DNA of 64,000 nt from contig NZ_CP030850.1 in assembly GCF_003325355.1 (NCBI RefSeq), positions 1 to 64,000 on the forward strand, written 5' to 3'. This DNA is from Runella rosea. GTDB lineage: Bacteria; Bacteroidota; Bacteroidia; Cytophagales; Spirosomataceae. Of this stretch, positions 33,087-43,569 are shown piece by piece (positions within the stretch are counted from its first letter, which is position 1; each line of letters starts with the position of its first letter). The notes beneath the pieces are model-generated. The model was not told the origin of the DNA, did not search any database, and saw nothing but the letters and a program-made list of their open reading frames with translations. Position numbers and translations under genes: made by a program.

Positions 33087-34166
33087 TTATGGAAGAATAT
33101 TGTTGCTGGTTAAATAGCTTATTAAGTAAGTAGCGAGGTTATTGTGCCCCGTTTGGTTGGGGTGAACATCGCCAACCGTCACACCATTTGCCGCCGCGCC
33201 ACCTGTATATCCCTGCGAAAGGTCAAGATATTTCACCTTCGGGTCGTTAATTGTTGTATTTACAAGGGCTTGCAAGGCGGCCCTGTACCCTACTAGCGTC
33301 GTTTCACTACCATCCAATCGGGTCGTCGGGGCCATTACTACACACTTCGCGTTAGGGTATCTGCGCTGCTTGTAACGAATAAGGTCTGTCATCTCTGCTA
33401 TGTAAGCGGCTTCGCTCGCGGAGGTATTCATGCCCAAGCAAATCAAGATAATATTAGCGTTACTTATGTTTAGATAGCCCCAATTTTTTGCTTGAGACAT
33501 ACCTAGCGCAGTAATACCAGGAATAGACTTGTTAACTGGCTTTACCCGGTATCCTAAGCCCTCATAATATTTCACAACTTGGAGAAAATAACTCGTATTG
33601 GGGTCTGTGTCTGACACAGTAGCGTTCGCTCCTTTCATGATGCTATCCCCCCACCCAACAATTGAAATTGGGGCGAAAAAATCTGTATTCTGCGTCACCT
33701 CATAACCATCGTAGACCAACGTTACTTTCATATTTCCAGACGTATCAGTGACTTCCCGAAGAAGCACACTAATCACTGCGCCCCAAGGAACTAGACTTTC
33801 GTAGGTGTATTCATTTCTAACGCCCGCTTTGAGTGGTATATCGTAGTTCACTGCACCTGCGAGAGAGGCAATGCCCCCGATGAGATTAATCTGCAATCTT
33901 ACCGTACAATCCCTGTCCGAAAACAAGGAGAATTTTTCGATGTAAATATTACTACCTCCCGTACTTCGTACTCTGCCCGTAATTAATACAGTGTTTTGCG
34001 CTACGTTAGCCGCGGCCGAATATGTCCCGAAAATGGCCGAAATCTTTAGTCCGTCCTCTCGCACCATATCCCTAGTAGTTGCAGGAGCGTTATTTTTTGT
34101 CGGAAATACTTGACCAAAAACCCCGCCCGAAAGGGCAATAAGTAACAATAAGAATGTCTTTTTCAT
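33087..34166 (-). CDS. Exported SGNH/GDSL hydrolase, 359 aa
   Basis: Signal peptide MKKTFLLLLIALSGGVFGQ. Residues ~40-160 form a beta domain; from 165 on is an SGNH hydrolase: catalytic Ser175 in GDS (173-175), Gly and Asn blocks (LGMNTSA near 244-250), and the Asp333-x-His335 pair (DVHPN). Such enzymes remove acetyl or acyl groups, often from surface polysaccharide. It is in the fibre block, so it may help the phage at the host surface, but a Sec signal is odd for a virion part. Confidence 0.78.
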   Translation of the reverse strand: MKKTFLLLLIALSGGVFGQVFPTKNNAPATTRDMVREDGLKISAIFGTYSAAANVAQNTVLITGRVRSTGGSNIYIEKFSLFSDRDCTVRLQINLIGGIASLAGAVNYDIPLKAGVRNEYTYESLVPWGAVISVLLREVTDTSGNMKVTLVYDGYEVTQNTDFFAPISIVGWGDSIMKGANATVSDTDPNTSYFLQVVKYYEGLGYRVKPVNKSIPGITALGMSQAKNWGYLNISNANIILICLGMNTSASEAAYIAEMTDLIRYKQRRYPNAKCVVMAPTTRLDGSETTLVGYRAALQALVNTTINDPKVKYLDLSQGYTGGAAANGVTVGDVHPNQTGHNNLATYLISYLTSNNILP

Positions 34167-34171
34167 CGAAA

Positions 34172-34996
34172 TTAGGGAGTTAATAAATTAGTAACAGGAA
34201 TAGCCGCAAACCAGTAATAGACGCCGCTCGGCCAAATTTCGTAACGCATAGGACCGCCGCCACCGCGAACAGTATCGACCAGCACGTTGAAAATCGTAAC
34301 CGTCGAAACGGGCAAAAGAGGGATTATATCGGCCACCGTGGCAACTTCTACGTAGTTCACTTTCACGTTAAGGGCGCTCTCCAACCCCGTCACCGTCCCT
34401 ATCGCCTGCGTATGCGAAAGCGCAGCATACCTAGCATCCAAAGGTGTATAATTCACCCCAATCGTATAGCTTCCCCCACCACCCGAAATTGTCAACGCAT
34501 TACCCGCCGTGAGCGATGGCCCTACATACCCACTCACATTCGAGCTGCCCGCCGAGGTGTAATTAATCACGATGGTGGGTGGCACAATGCTCGTTGCTCC
34601 GCCTACGATGGCAGTAAGAAGCGAAAACACCCCTTGCAGCTTGGTGGTCTGGTTGGCCCCTGAAACGGCATACAATCGGTAACGATACGACTCTCTAGCC
34701 AGTAGCGCCACCTGCTCGGCTGTTAGGCTCACCGTGAGCGTAGCGCTGTCGGTTTCTACGATGCCAGCACCCTCGCTGAGCGAAACGCGCACCACCGATG
34801 CCCCGCCCTCAAGGAAATCGCATTTGAAAGTCTGCGAAGAGATGTTCATATTAACACCATCCTGCTGAAACCGCACCGAAAAGCTCACCACATCCGAGCG
34901 CAGGCGCTGGATGGTGACGTTGGGTATCTTGGGGGCATTGACCACCTGGGCCATGCTCACGCTGCTAAGGAGCAGAAAGAAAAGTAGCTTTTTCAT
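34172..34996 (-). CDS. Exported fibre-region protein, 274 aa
   Basis: Signal peptide (MKKLLFFLLLSSVSMAQ) and beta-rich body with a likely bundle of short repeats, then a C-terminal trimerisation-like part (PLDARYAALSHTQAIGTV, ALNVKVNYVEVATVAD). That tail resembles phage fibre stalks. Two bases past the stop of the 421-residue gene lies its ATG. Unknown binding target. Confidence 0.68.
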   Translation of the reverse strand: MKKLLFFLLLSSVSMAQVVNAPKIPNVTIQRLRSDVVSFSVRFQQDGVNMNISSQTFKCDFLEGGASVVRVSLSEGAGIVETDSATLTVSLTAEQVALLARESYRYRLYAVSGANQTTKLQGVFSLLTAIVGGATSIVPPTIVINYTSAGSSNVSGYVGPSLTAGNALTISGGGGSYTIGVNYTPLDARYAALSHTQAIGTVTGLESALNVKVNYVEVATVADIIPLLPVSTVTIFNVLVDTVRGGGGPMRYEIWPSGVYYWFAAIPVTNLLTP

Positions 34997-34998
34997 TG

Positions 34999-36264
34999 TT
35001 ATTTCCTCCAAGCTCCGTTTGCGTAAGACCATAACCCCAAACTCGTGAACGTTGCGTCAGTCGTGTTCACAATAACAATCTGCCCTTCCACAGGGGTATA
35101 TCCAGAAGCGGTGGCGGCACTTACAGGAGCAAGTATCATGGTGCCGTTAACGTGTAGGTTGGCGGCGGGTGATGCGGTACCAATCCCCACGCGGCCAGTG
35201 GCTGTAATCGTCATTAATCGGCCCCACCCAACTCCGTCAAGAAAGCCGTAAAAATCAGCCGCAGTTTCGTCGCCGTTAAGTTGCCAATTGTAAGCCCTGC
35301 TATTGGCGGGGTTCGCAAAGTAAAATTGATTTGACAAACTATTAGATCCGCTCTTAAAGGAAGAAATAGCACCGTTGGTGCTTCTTATATTTCCACCTAC
35401 CGTTAATTTTTCAATTGCTGCTGTTCCAATGCCAACTCCACCCGAAACTTCAGCAAAAACCGCCCCTGAATCGCTTCGCATCGTCCCCGCTACGTCGAGA
35501 GCATAAGTTGGAGAAGTGCGACGAATGCCCACCCGCCTGAGCGTATCCACAAAAATCCCAGCAGTATTGCCGAAATTGTCGCTTCCACTTGCTATAACTA
35601 CTCCTTTGTTCCCTTGTAGGTATATGTAAGGGTCGTCATAGTTCCAATCGCCCACTCTGCCACCACCCGCGCCAAGTATATAACCACCGCCTGAGCTAAG
35701 CCAGTGGCCAAAGGTGATTCCAGAAAGATTTTGATTAATATCCCCTCCAAGCTGCTGCCCCTCGATGTCCATGCGGGCCCAAGATTTTATCGACCGAAAT
35801 TTTACGTTTCCATTAACGTGAAGCTGCTCTTCAGGGTTGGTGGTATTAATCCCTATTTTGCCGTTGGCCTGAAAAACATTGCTTCCGTAGATACTTTTAT
35901 TTGAGGCGTCGTAATAGGCAAGTTGATTACTTCCAATCGTGGCAATCCCCACTTTCGCGCCAAGCAAGGGATTCAACTCAGCTTTCGAATAATAATTGGC
36001 ATTGGCAAAGTTAATGGCCCCCGCCAGCTTCGCCTTATGTAGCTTAATACTCCCAAACGTCGTCACGATCACATCAGGCCCCGCCACGGCGGTACTGCCA
36101 TTCTTTCGCACAAAAAGCCAGACGCTGTCACCTTCTTGTACCAAACAAGCCGAACATTGCAAGGGCCGTTGGGCGGTCAATTCCGCCCTGGTGTACACAC
36201 CATTCACCTTCTGCGCCACCAGCGCGAAGGGCAATAAGAATAAGAGAACCAGTAATTTCTTCAT
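34999..36264 (-). CDS. Exported tail fibre-like protein, 421 aa
   Basis: Signal peptide MKKLLVLLFLLPFALVAQ, then a fibre-like chain with repeated motifs of the type VGIGTASPAANLHVNG, IGINTTNPEEQLHVNG and VGIRRTSPTYALDVAG (about residues 135-390). Such repeats are common in Bacteroidetes phage and host S74-type fibres. No S74 chaperone domain is visible at its end, where the separate gene at 25910 has one. ATG at 36264 is 5 bases after the upstream stop. Confidence 0.75.
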   Translation of the reverse strand: MKKLLVLLFLLPFALVAQKVNGVYTRAELTAQRPLQCSACLVQEGDSVWLFVRKNGSTAVAGPDVIVTTFGSIKLHKAKLAGAINFANANYYSKAELNPLLGAKVGIATIGSNQLAYYDASNKSIYGSNVFQANGKIGINTTNPEEQLHVNGNVKFRSIKSWARMDIEGQQLGGDINQNLSGITFGHWLSSGGGYILGAGGGRVGDWNYDDPYIYLQGNKGVVIASGSDNFGNTAGIFVDTLRRVGIRRTSPTYALDVAGTMRSDSGAVFAEVSGGVGIGTAAIEKLTVGGNIRSTNGAISSFKSGSNSLSNQFYFANPANSRAYNWQLNGDETAADFYGFLDGVGWGRLMTITATGRVGIGTASPAANLHVNGTMILAPVSAATASGYTPVEGQIVIVNTTDATFTSLGLWSYANGAWRK

Positions 36265-36268
36265 GTTG

Positions 36269-37867
36269 TTAAGCGTAAATAAAATGTGATGTTCTTCCGT
36301 TTCGGCTACCCATTTCAACTACTCGTCCGTTGGGCAGCGTTACGCTGAGGTACTCACCCAATACCCCATGCTGAAGTGGTGAGCGGTAAGGGTTGAAATA
36401 ATAGATGTAATAGCGTTCTCCGTAGCTTGCACCGATGCAAAAACCATCCTTTTTGTCGGCCAAATGCAGGATTGTGTTTTGGCCATAGTTCAACTTATCC
36501 TTCGTAATCAGGTGAGCCGTACCATCGCTGCCCTTATAGGCGGGAACGGTTTTCGTCACCGCCGCCGATTCCGCATCTTTCTTGGAAACACAGGTGTAGG
36601 CAAGGTGCTGCGGATGATAGCCCGCCGATGTAAACTGGTTAATAATCTGCGTTATGGTCAGGTTATCAATCGCCACGTCTACCCCCACCAGCGGCCGAAA
36701 AGGGTATTTGATGGCTGAATCTTCGGCGGGCAAGGTAGGGCGCGGATTGCCTTCGGGAGATACCCAATCAAAACGTCCCTTCGACGTCAGGAAATCGTTT
36801 TCGGTCAGATTTTCGGGCGTTTTTGAGGTTTCAAAGCGCTCACTATCCCACATTACCCACCCGTGCGCAATAATCTGCGACACCACGGATATGAATGAAA
36901 TTGCCCAAATAGGCGTGATATGATGCGCCTTAATTCTGAAATAATCCCTTTCATCCTCTTCGGTGTACTTCAAGTTCCATCCGGGGCCTTTCCATGGCAA
37001 GTCGGTGGCGAGCGTCACGGCTTCTGACCATGGCGACATGTAGGCGATTGTTTTCTTAATACCTGCCAGATACTTGCGCTGCATTTCATTCACGGCCGCA
37101 TAAGCAAACATGGATTCATCAGGCTCGTTAAGCCCTACGTAGCAGTTGGTCATCAGATTGATTTTCTCGTGCAACCCGTGCTGAAAAAACTGAAAATCGC
37201 TGCCGTACGTCTGGTTCTGGGTATTAAGCACCCGCCGCGCGTTGGCTTGGCTTTTTAGGCCATCCACAAAGTAAGGGTGAAGTGGCTGTGAGCCATAGCC
37301 ACCCAAATAAATATTAAACTTGCCAGGCGTGATACTATTCTGGTAGCCCATGTAGCTACCAAAAATATTGTGATTGATGGGCGCAGGGTTGCCCAGCCGC
37401 GCCAAAAAGCCTTCGTAAAATTTCTTCGCTACTTGATAGTAAGCATTAGGTGGTATAACCTGACTACCGTCCGAAAATTCATCCGTTACTACCGATTTGT
37501 TGCTATAACTTCCCGCTGCGGAGTAGCCCGAATTGTAGGCCTCGGTATCGTTGGGAATGGAAAAAATGTTTGGTACTTCTACGCCATCCACCCACTTAGT
37601 ACCAAACTGAATGGTCAAGCTGCGAGGATTAACCTGTGAGGCAAGTAGTGTCCAGCATAGTTCGTCTTTGGGTCTACCTGATTGTGCATAAATATGCGTA
37701 AGGCCCTTGGCTTTCGTGCCTTCCCAGCCGATACTAGCCAGGAGCGTAACGATGCCCGCAATCTGCCCAGCAGGTAGGGCCTGATTGACAAATAGGTCGT
37801 AATTATTGTGAAACGTCGCACTTATCCCGTTGCTAGGTTTCTTATCTGAAAAGGGTGCTGCGTTCAT
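36269..37867 (-). CDS. Fibre-region protein, 532 aa, possible enzyme
   Basis: No signal peptide. Contains phrases like glycoside-hydrolase barrels (KINLMTNCYVGLNEPDESMF, AYMSPWSEAV, AHGWVMWDSER) and no repeats. It may be an enzymatic part of the adsorption apparatus acting on surface polysaccharide; I do not recognise the family. It starts 5 bases after the large fibre gene and continues the late operon. Confidence 0.62.
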   Translation of the reverse strand: MNAAPFSDKKPSNGISATFHNNYDLFVNQALPAGQIAGIVTLLASIGWEGTKAKGLTHIYAQSGRPKDELCWTLLASQVNPRSLTIQFGTKWVDGVEVPNIFSIPNDTEAYNSGYSAAGSYSNKSVVTDEFSDGSQVIPPNAYYQVAKKFYEGFLARLGNPAPINHNIFGSYMGYQNSITPGKFNIYLGGYGSQPLHPYFVDGLKSQANARRVLNTQNQTYGSDFQFFQHGLHEKINLMTNCYVGLNEPDESMFAYAAVNEMQRKYLAGIKKTIAYMSPWSEAVTLATDLPWKGPGWNLKYTEEDERDYFRIKAHHITPIWAISFISVVSQIIAHGWVMWDSERFETSKTPENLTENDFLTSKGRFDWVSPEGNPRPTLPAEDSAIKYPFRPLVGVDVAIDNLTITQIINQFTSAGYHPQHLAYTCVSKKDAESAAVTKTVPAYKGSDGTAHLITKDKLNYGQNTILHLADKKDGFCIGASYGERYYIYYFNPYRSPLQHGVLGEYLSVTLPNGRVVEMGSRNGRTSHFIYA

Positions 37868-37871
37868 GTTG

Positions 37872-40800
37872 TTATTCTGAAACTATGTTTGACCATGTCG
37901 AAGGGAACTGTCCTGTTTTCCACATTCTTACCCTTGCCTGCACCGTTTTGCCGACAAAATAGCTGCTTGTTATATTAGAAATACCGCCACCGCCACTCAG
38001 CAATGACCAAATCCCTGGGCTGCTACTGTTGGTAGTAATCACGCCGTTTTCGTCCCAAGTATACCACGTAGATGTACCGACCTCCCTGAAGCTATATTCG
38101 TAGCCGTCTGCTCCATTATATGTAGGAGACAATACGGTAACCCTGATTTGATTTGAGGCAATGCGACTAACCGATATCGAAGGCGTATTGCCCATTTCGT
38201 AGGATACCCCAATGTACTGCCGTACACCATTATTCTGGTTTCGGTAATTATTGAAGGCTTGCACCATGAGGTCATGCCCATTTGGTGAAGCCTGATTCCA
38301 CGCCGCAAAAAGCGTGAATTCATTTTCCACAGGGTGTGCCGTAGGCTCAGCCAAGGCTCGGGCAAGGTGACCGCTGTTTTGCAGAGCGCCTGCAACCTCG
38401 CGAATAAAATTGCTAACATCGGCCGTAGCTTTTTCTTGTGTATCTTCTGGACTTTCATAGACAAAACCAACCCTCCATGCGCCGTTATTCATGCTTCTTG
38501 CCATGGCGGCCGCCATAGCGCTTGCTGTGCTTACATTGTCTTTTCGAAAATACTCCACCGAGAAAAAACGGTTTGTGGCCTTTTTTCTGCGCGTGTACAT
38601 TACCATGTCGTGAAAATCCCGAAGCTCACCGCTCCAATTGGAGTCGTGGTTGCCACGCATACCCCGAAAACCATTCGTGAACCGATTATAGCCCATACTG
38701 TTGCCCTTAAGCTGATAGCCTTCATTGATCCAACTTCCAACATTCCACTGAGAATCATCCCAGCCAGACATGATTGAAAGCATCAGTTGACCCATGGCAT
38801 ACATCTGCTCCGTGCGGTTTACGTAATCGACGTATCCAGGATAAGAAATCGTAGAGTCAGGAAAAATCTGGGCTTCTTGATTTGTATTAATCGCGAATTC
38901 CCATAGCGACATTTTTCCAGTGGTCCAGTAGGTATTGTACTGCGCCTTAAAAGCAGCACAAAAACGGCGAAACAGCATCCATGGCGGACTGTCGAAATTA
39001 TCCATTTTTAGGCCAATGATCCCACCAGACGAGTTCTTATCCATGTACCCACCCCATGCGGCTGTTAAATCTGGCGTGTCAGCATTTGCGGCGAATGTTG
39101 TGAGCGAATAATCGCTCATATCAGGATGCAGACGAACAATTAGCCTTAACCCTAAGTCATTACACACATAATTAACAATAGTGTTGATGTTTGTCCAGGT
39201 CCACGTCAGCGCATCGGCATTAAACGCCCCTGCTGATGTGTAATTATTCCAGACCTTATAAGGCGCAAAAGCTAATTGAATCTCCTTAAGTCCTGCATTT
39301 TTCGAAGCCAACGCAGCTCCTTTTATGTGATCAATTTTCCACTGTGTATAAGACATTGTGTAGATTACAATGTAGTGCGGAAGCGACTCATTGTAATTAA
39401 TCGCTTGCGCACGTGTTAGGGTAACGGGTGGCGGTGGCGGCGGTGTGGTGGGTGGCGGTGTGGTGGGTGGCACATACGCCTCGTCAAACGTTCTAATAAT
39501 CGCCTGAGCGTTGTACTGAATGTTGTTAATGTCGCCACCCTTGAGATTGGCCAAATAGCCATACTCCTCAAATTTCTGGATGTCACGAAACGTACTTTTT
39601 CGCACCCGCAATTTGCGGAACATGATAATACTATTGCCCGGAATAGAAATGTCTACAAAAGGCTTTGGCGAGCCGTCCGCATTGAAAAACAGTTCTTTTC
39701 TATCCTCGGCAAAGTAGAAGTTATGAAAAACGCTATTATCCGTTTCAGCTTCGCTATCGTACCACAGTCCATTGGTTGCTTTGCGTGGACGAAATTTATC
39801 CATTTCAATAATTTCATACACCCGATTTTCTCCCACCGTCTCCGTCTCCTCTGAGCCAGCCCAAGGCGACGAAAGCCCGTCTTTGGTTACGCGCACTTCC
39901 ACCCGAATGAGCTTCCCCGCAAAGAAATCATTCGATAAGTTAAGCTCTCTCGTGCTACCAGCAGGGTAGGTAGAAGCGTAAGCATCTGCCTCGTTGGTCG
40001 AAAGCCCGCCCGAAATTGTCCGATAATACCAAGTCCCCGTACCGACCTGCTTGAATCGAAAAGTGTACAGTTCGGTATCGCCAGTATTGTTATCGGCGAA
40101 CTGCGTAATCAGGGTATTGGTGCTTAACGCAGGGCGGATAAGAATCACAGGAGCAGCAGAGTTAGGCACGTCGGCCGCGTTGGGCGTAGAAGCCGTAGCG
40201 CGGTTGGATAGCTCGCTGTACACCCCGTTTTTCTTCGAACGCATTTCGAAAACGAAAGTGGTACCAGCGTTCAACCCGTTAACATCGATTGTCCGAGCCG
40301 AAGCCGCAGGCGTGATGTTGGTCAGCAGGGGTAAGATGCTGTTATTGTTGGCGTTGTCGACCACCCCACCAAACACCTCGAAGGTGTCGGGGTCGGTTGT
40401 TAGCGTCCATGACAATCGAATAGTGTCAGAATCGACATTCGCGGCCGAAAGCACGGGCGCAACCAATGGCGCCACTTCGAGTGGCACCAGCCAAGCGGTC
40501 GGCACTACGTCATTCACGTTGCCATTTGTATAGCCCAAACGCGCATAGGAGTCAGCGTTGGTCTGGAGATATTCGATCAGAATCGGCACCTGCACGTCGG
40601 CCGTCATGGCGCGGCTGAAACCAACGCTTCTTAGCGTCGTAAGCGCCCAGGAATCAACGACCAATGCCCCACCAAAATAGATTCTAAATTTGGCGTTAGC
40701 GTCGAAATTAAACTGAAAATTCCCCGAAACAGGTGTCTTAATGAAGCCGCTCCAACGCGCAATGTACGCCCCTGGCGTTACATCCTCCGAAGGAGCATCC

Positions 40801-42548
40801 GCGGTGAGGTCGAAATCGATCACCGTATCCACGCGCCCTTCAGCGGCGGTACCGAGCGCGTTGATATCCTCGGTGTCGTAATAGTTCGCCCAAAGTCCCG
40901 AAGTTGGTGCGGTATTGGTTAGTGTGGTAGCGCTGTCTGTGTCCCACGCGCTATTGTCTGTACTGTTGGAGGCTCTAACGCGGTAATAATAGGTTACGCC
41001 AGGCGATAAGCCTACTTTATCTTGATAGCTCGTTACGTTGGCTTCCACGGTTGCGATTTTCACCGCGTCGGTAAATCCTGCGTTGGTACTGCGTTGGATT
41101 TCCTGTACAGATTCGTTGGTGGCATTATCTACCCATGCAAGATTAATCTGCGTAGTAGAAACTGCTGTGGCCGTCAGTCCAGTTGGTGCATTAGGAGCTG
41201 TAATTGTAGCCGCCGCAGGTTCGACGGTTAAGAATAATATCCGCTGTTCGCGGCGCTCCATGCCCGCAATCGTCCAGATGAAATCCAATGAAATCATCAC
41301 CACCCCAGCACTAGTGGGGGTGCCTGAAAGCGTAAGGTTTGCCCCCGAACCACCGACAATGGCTCCCGCAAACCCCATCCAACGTCCCGATGCTGTTGCT
41401 GCGATTCGCTTATTTTCAGCACCACGTGGGAAAATTAGCGAAATATCCTCAATCACGGTGCTGTAAGCAACACCCTCTTTTGCATTAACGAGCGCTACCG
41501 TAGTGGTATAAGCATCGGTTAGGTCAGCCGCTACGGGCACACCTTCTGGTCCCAAAACTATAGCATCGCCTGGTAAGGCATTGTGAAACAGCGAAACGTC
41601 CAATTTGTTGAGCAACGTAATTGCCAACCCTTTCACGTCCGTGATTTCAGGAAGCCATTCAGCCAGTTTATACTGCGCCACAATCGCCTCAATTTCCGCC
41701 TTGATGAAGTATCGGTCGTCATGGATGTGGTTTTTGAGGGCGTAGAGCTCCAGCCGATTATTAAGCTGCTCAATCGTCGCAAAAACATCCGAATCAATCC
41801 GCCACTTTGTCATTTCTTCTCCCTGCGCGGGGATGGTGGCGTGCGCCATAGTAGTTTCCCCGTCAGCGAAGCTGTATGCCTGAAAATGCACAATGCCATT
41901 ATAGTACGATATTCTCAAGAAGCCTTTTCCTGTGAGGTTGGCGGGGCCATCGGCGATTTCTGCCCAGTCTTCGATGTAATAGACGTACGATCCATTTATG
42001 GAAGCTACGTGCTGGCCTTCGTCTAATTTAGGGATACCAGAGAGCACGTTATAGGCAGGCAACAAGCCCATCAAAATATCATCCTTGCGAATAACAAACT
42101 GCTGAAAATCAAACAGCTTTCCATTGCGAAAACGCCCCTTCAGTCCAAGTTGATTACCTGCCTCGTCGAACTCATTTATTTCTGCCGAGCTAGGGTAATA
42201 CCAGCCGCCGGGGTTTGTCTCTTCGTCGATTTCCCAAGTACCATTCACCTTGCGGAGAACGGCCGCAAATCCATCATCGTCAGTGAATTCGAGCCGAATA
42301 TCTACGCCATTGGTGAAGCTTTCAAGCTGTCCATGCGAAATACAATCCCCAGGAGGATACTCAAAACCCGCCCACGAATCAGCATCCAACCGCCAACTTC
42401 CGTTTTTGGTGATGGCCAGAAAGTCAATCGGGTCGGTGATAACTTCGCGCTTGAGGTAAGCGTCAAGTTCCGACTCCACATCCTCAATCAAATCGCGCTC
42501 AACCTGACGCTTTCTATCCTCTGAAATTGCGGTGTATCTTTTTGCCAT
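37872..42548 (-). CDS. Large multidomain tail fibre/receptor-binding protein, 1558 aa
   Basis: Modular surface protein. Residues ~1-300 are a virion-attachment-like region with a helical part (EQLNNRLELYALKNHIHDDR). An Ig-like part follows at ~345-445; fibronectin type III at ~452-545 (APNAPTGLTATAVSTTQINL region); a PA14-like carbohydrate-binding domain at ~552-690 (GLWANYYDTEDINALG, GNFQFNFDANAKFRIYF); FN3-like parts at ~695-950. A Pro/Thr-rich linker (PPTTPPPTTPPPPPP) leads to a ~380-residue domain with TIM-barrel glycosidase-like features, then a last beta domain. Probably binds and may cleave host glycans. Its ATG overlaps the 307-aa stop. Confidence 0.78.
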   Translation of the reverse strand: MAKRYTAISEDRKRQVERDLIEDVESELDAYLKREVITDPIDFLAITKNGSWRLDADSWAGFEYPPGDCISHGQLESFTNGVDIRLEFTDDDGFAAVLRKVNGTWEIDEETNPGGWYYPSSAEINEFDEAGNQLGLKGRFRNGKLFDFQQFVIRKDDILMGLLPAYNVLSGIPKLDEGQHVASINGSYVYYIEDWAEIADGPANLTGKGFLRISYYNGIVHFQAYSFADGETTMAHATIPAQGEEMTKWRIDSDVFATIEQLNNRLELYALKNHIHDDRYFIKAEIEAIVAQYKLAEWLPEITDVKGLAITLLNKLDVSLFHNALPGDAIVLGPEGVPVAADLTDAYTTTVALVNAKEGVAYSTVIEDISLIFPRGAENKRIAATASGRWMGFAGAIVGGSGANLTLSGTPTSAGVVMISLDFIWTIAGMERREQRILFLTVEPAAATITAPNAPTGLTATAVSTTQINLAWVDNATNESVQEIQRSTNAGFTDAVKIATVEANVTSYQDKVGLSPGVTYYYRVRASNSTDNSAWDTDSATTLTNTAPTSGLWANYYDTEDINALGTAAEGRVDTVIDFDLTADAPSEDVTPGAYIARWSGFIKTPVSGNFQFNFDANAKFRIYFGGALVVDSWALTTLRSVGFSRAMTADVQVPILIEYLQTNADSYARLGYTNGNVNDVVPTAWLVPLEVAPLVAPVLSAANVDSDTIRLSWTLTTDPDTFEVFGGVVDNANNNSILPLLTNITPAASARTIDVNGLNAGTTFVFEMRSKKNGVYSELSNRATASTPNAADVPNSAAPVILIRPALSTNTLITQFADNNTGDTELYTFRFKQVGTGTWYYRTISGGLSTNEADAYASTYPAGSTRELNLSNDFFAGKLIRVEVRVTKDGLSSPWAGSEETETVGENRVYEIIEMDKFRPRKATNGLWYDSEAETDNSVFHNFYFAEDRKELFFNADGSPKPFVDISIPGNSIIMFRKLRVRKSTFRDIQKFEEYGYLANLKGGDINNIQYNAQAIIRTFDEAYVPPTTPPPTTPPPPPPVTLTRAQAINYNESLPHYIVIYTMSYTQWKIDHIKGAALASKNAGLKEIQLAFAPYKVWNNYTSAGAFNADALTWTWTNINTIVNYVCNDLGLRLIVRLHPDMSDYSLTTFAANADTPDLTAAWGGYMDKNSSGGIIGLKMDNFDSPPWMLFRRFCAAFKAQYNTYWTTGKMSLWEFAINTNQEAQIFPDSTISYPGYVDYVNRTEQMYAMGQLMLSIMSGWDDSQWNVGSWINEGYQLKGNSMGYNRFTNGFRGMRGNHDSNWSGELRDFHDMVMYTRRKKATNRFFSVEYFRKDNVSTASAMAAAMARSMNNGAWRVGFVYESPEDTQEKATADVSNFIREVAGALQNSGHLARALAEPTAHPVENEFTLFAAWNQASPNGHDLMVQAFNNYRNQNNGVRQYIGVSYEMGNTPSISVSRIASNQIRVTVLSPTYNGADGYEYSFREVGTSTWYTWDENGVITTNSSSPGIWSLLSGGGGISNITSSYFVGKTVQARVRMWKTGQFPSTWSNIVSE

Positions 42549-43471
42549 TAGCTTATAAGGATGTAAGTGTCAATATCAATTAAGAGCTCCGTAGTTGAGA
42601 GAGCATAACCGATGGGCTGCCAAACAAGACCCACCTCATCGGGCCCCTCCGTAGAAATACCACCCGGTTCAGTCCAAGAAAGAAAGTATTGTTCTCCTGG
42701 CACCAAATCAATGTAAGTTTTGATGCTATCAAAGCGAGGTTCGACCGCCTGTCCAACCTTGACAGTTTTGTCGATGTAGCCATGGGCAACATGGTCTACG
42801 TCGGTGCCAATGGCGGGACGCATTTTAGAGACACCGCCATCGTCGTAGATATTTACCAGCATACCTGCCCAGATGTGCTCTGACGCAACCACCTGCGCTG
42901 CGCTGGTAATCTGTATTTTGAAAACATCATCCACGTATGCCGCAATGGAGTCTGTGTAGCGCACGGTAATCGGGTAAGAACCCGTTGCGCCAGTTGGAGC
43001 GGTGCCAGAAATAATACGCGTACCCGAATTGTAAGAAAGCCAACCCGGTAGGCCAATAACGGTTACGCTATCAATTGTACCATTGGGCGAGGTGGCATTG
43101 TTGGGGGAAAGTAGAATTTCAATCGCCTCCCCATAAGCAAAGGCAATATCGGCAATGGGCGAAGCAACAATCGGGAGAGAGCCACCACCACCACCTCCAC
43201 CACCCGTTCCGGTCAGCGTTTCAAATTCGGCCAACAATTCAGTGCGCAAATCGGCCAATAGTTCATCTACTTGTGTGATTGAATAGAAGTCGGAAAGTAG
43301 AATTTCGAACGATTCATCACTTTCGGTCAAAAAACGAATCAGCGGCACGCCGTCAACATCCGTGTCGGTTTCACCGCGCACGATGATAGCGTCATCGGCA
43401 TTTGCGTTGAATATGCTTCGAAAATCAGCAAATGTGTGAGAAGCAAGAACCTTGGTGACAACCAGCGACAT
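42548..43471 (-). CDS. Tail protein with Ig-like domain, 307 aa
   Basis: Residues ~1-90 are an N-terminal domain; a glycine run (GTGGGGGGGGSLP) links to an Ig/cadherin-like domain at ~100-190 (ADIAFAYGEAIEILLSPNN ... SGTAPTGATGSYPITVRYTDS) and a C-terminal beta domain. The Ig-like part is of the putative Ig (He_PIG) kind used by phages for weak surface binding. It is coupled to the large fibre gene by a one-base overlap. Upstream lies a 16-bp operator and a TATCTTTG box. Confidence 0.7.
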   Translation of the reverse strand: MSLVVTKVLASHTFADFRSIFNANADDAIIVRGETDTDVDGVPLIRFLTESDESFEILLSDFYSITQVDELLADLRTELLAEFETLTGTGGGGGGGGSLPIVASPIADIAFAYGEAIEILLSPNNATSPNGTIDSVTVIGLPGWLSYNSGTRIISGTAPTGATGSYPITVRYTDSIAAYVDDVFKIQITSAAQVVASEHIWAGMLVNIYDDGGVSKMRPAIGTDVDHVAHGYIDKTVKVGQAVEPRFDSIKTYIDLVPGEQYFLSWTEPGGISTEGPDEVGLVWQPIGYALSTTELLIDIDTYILIS

Positions 43472-43569
43472 AGTGAGTAATTGAAAAAACAGATGTTTTC
43501 AATGCTCGGACAAAAAAGAAGGGGTTTGGTAACCCGCTTGGTCAGAGCAGGTCGCTGGTTGCTGGTGAA

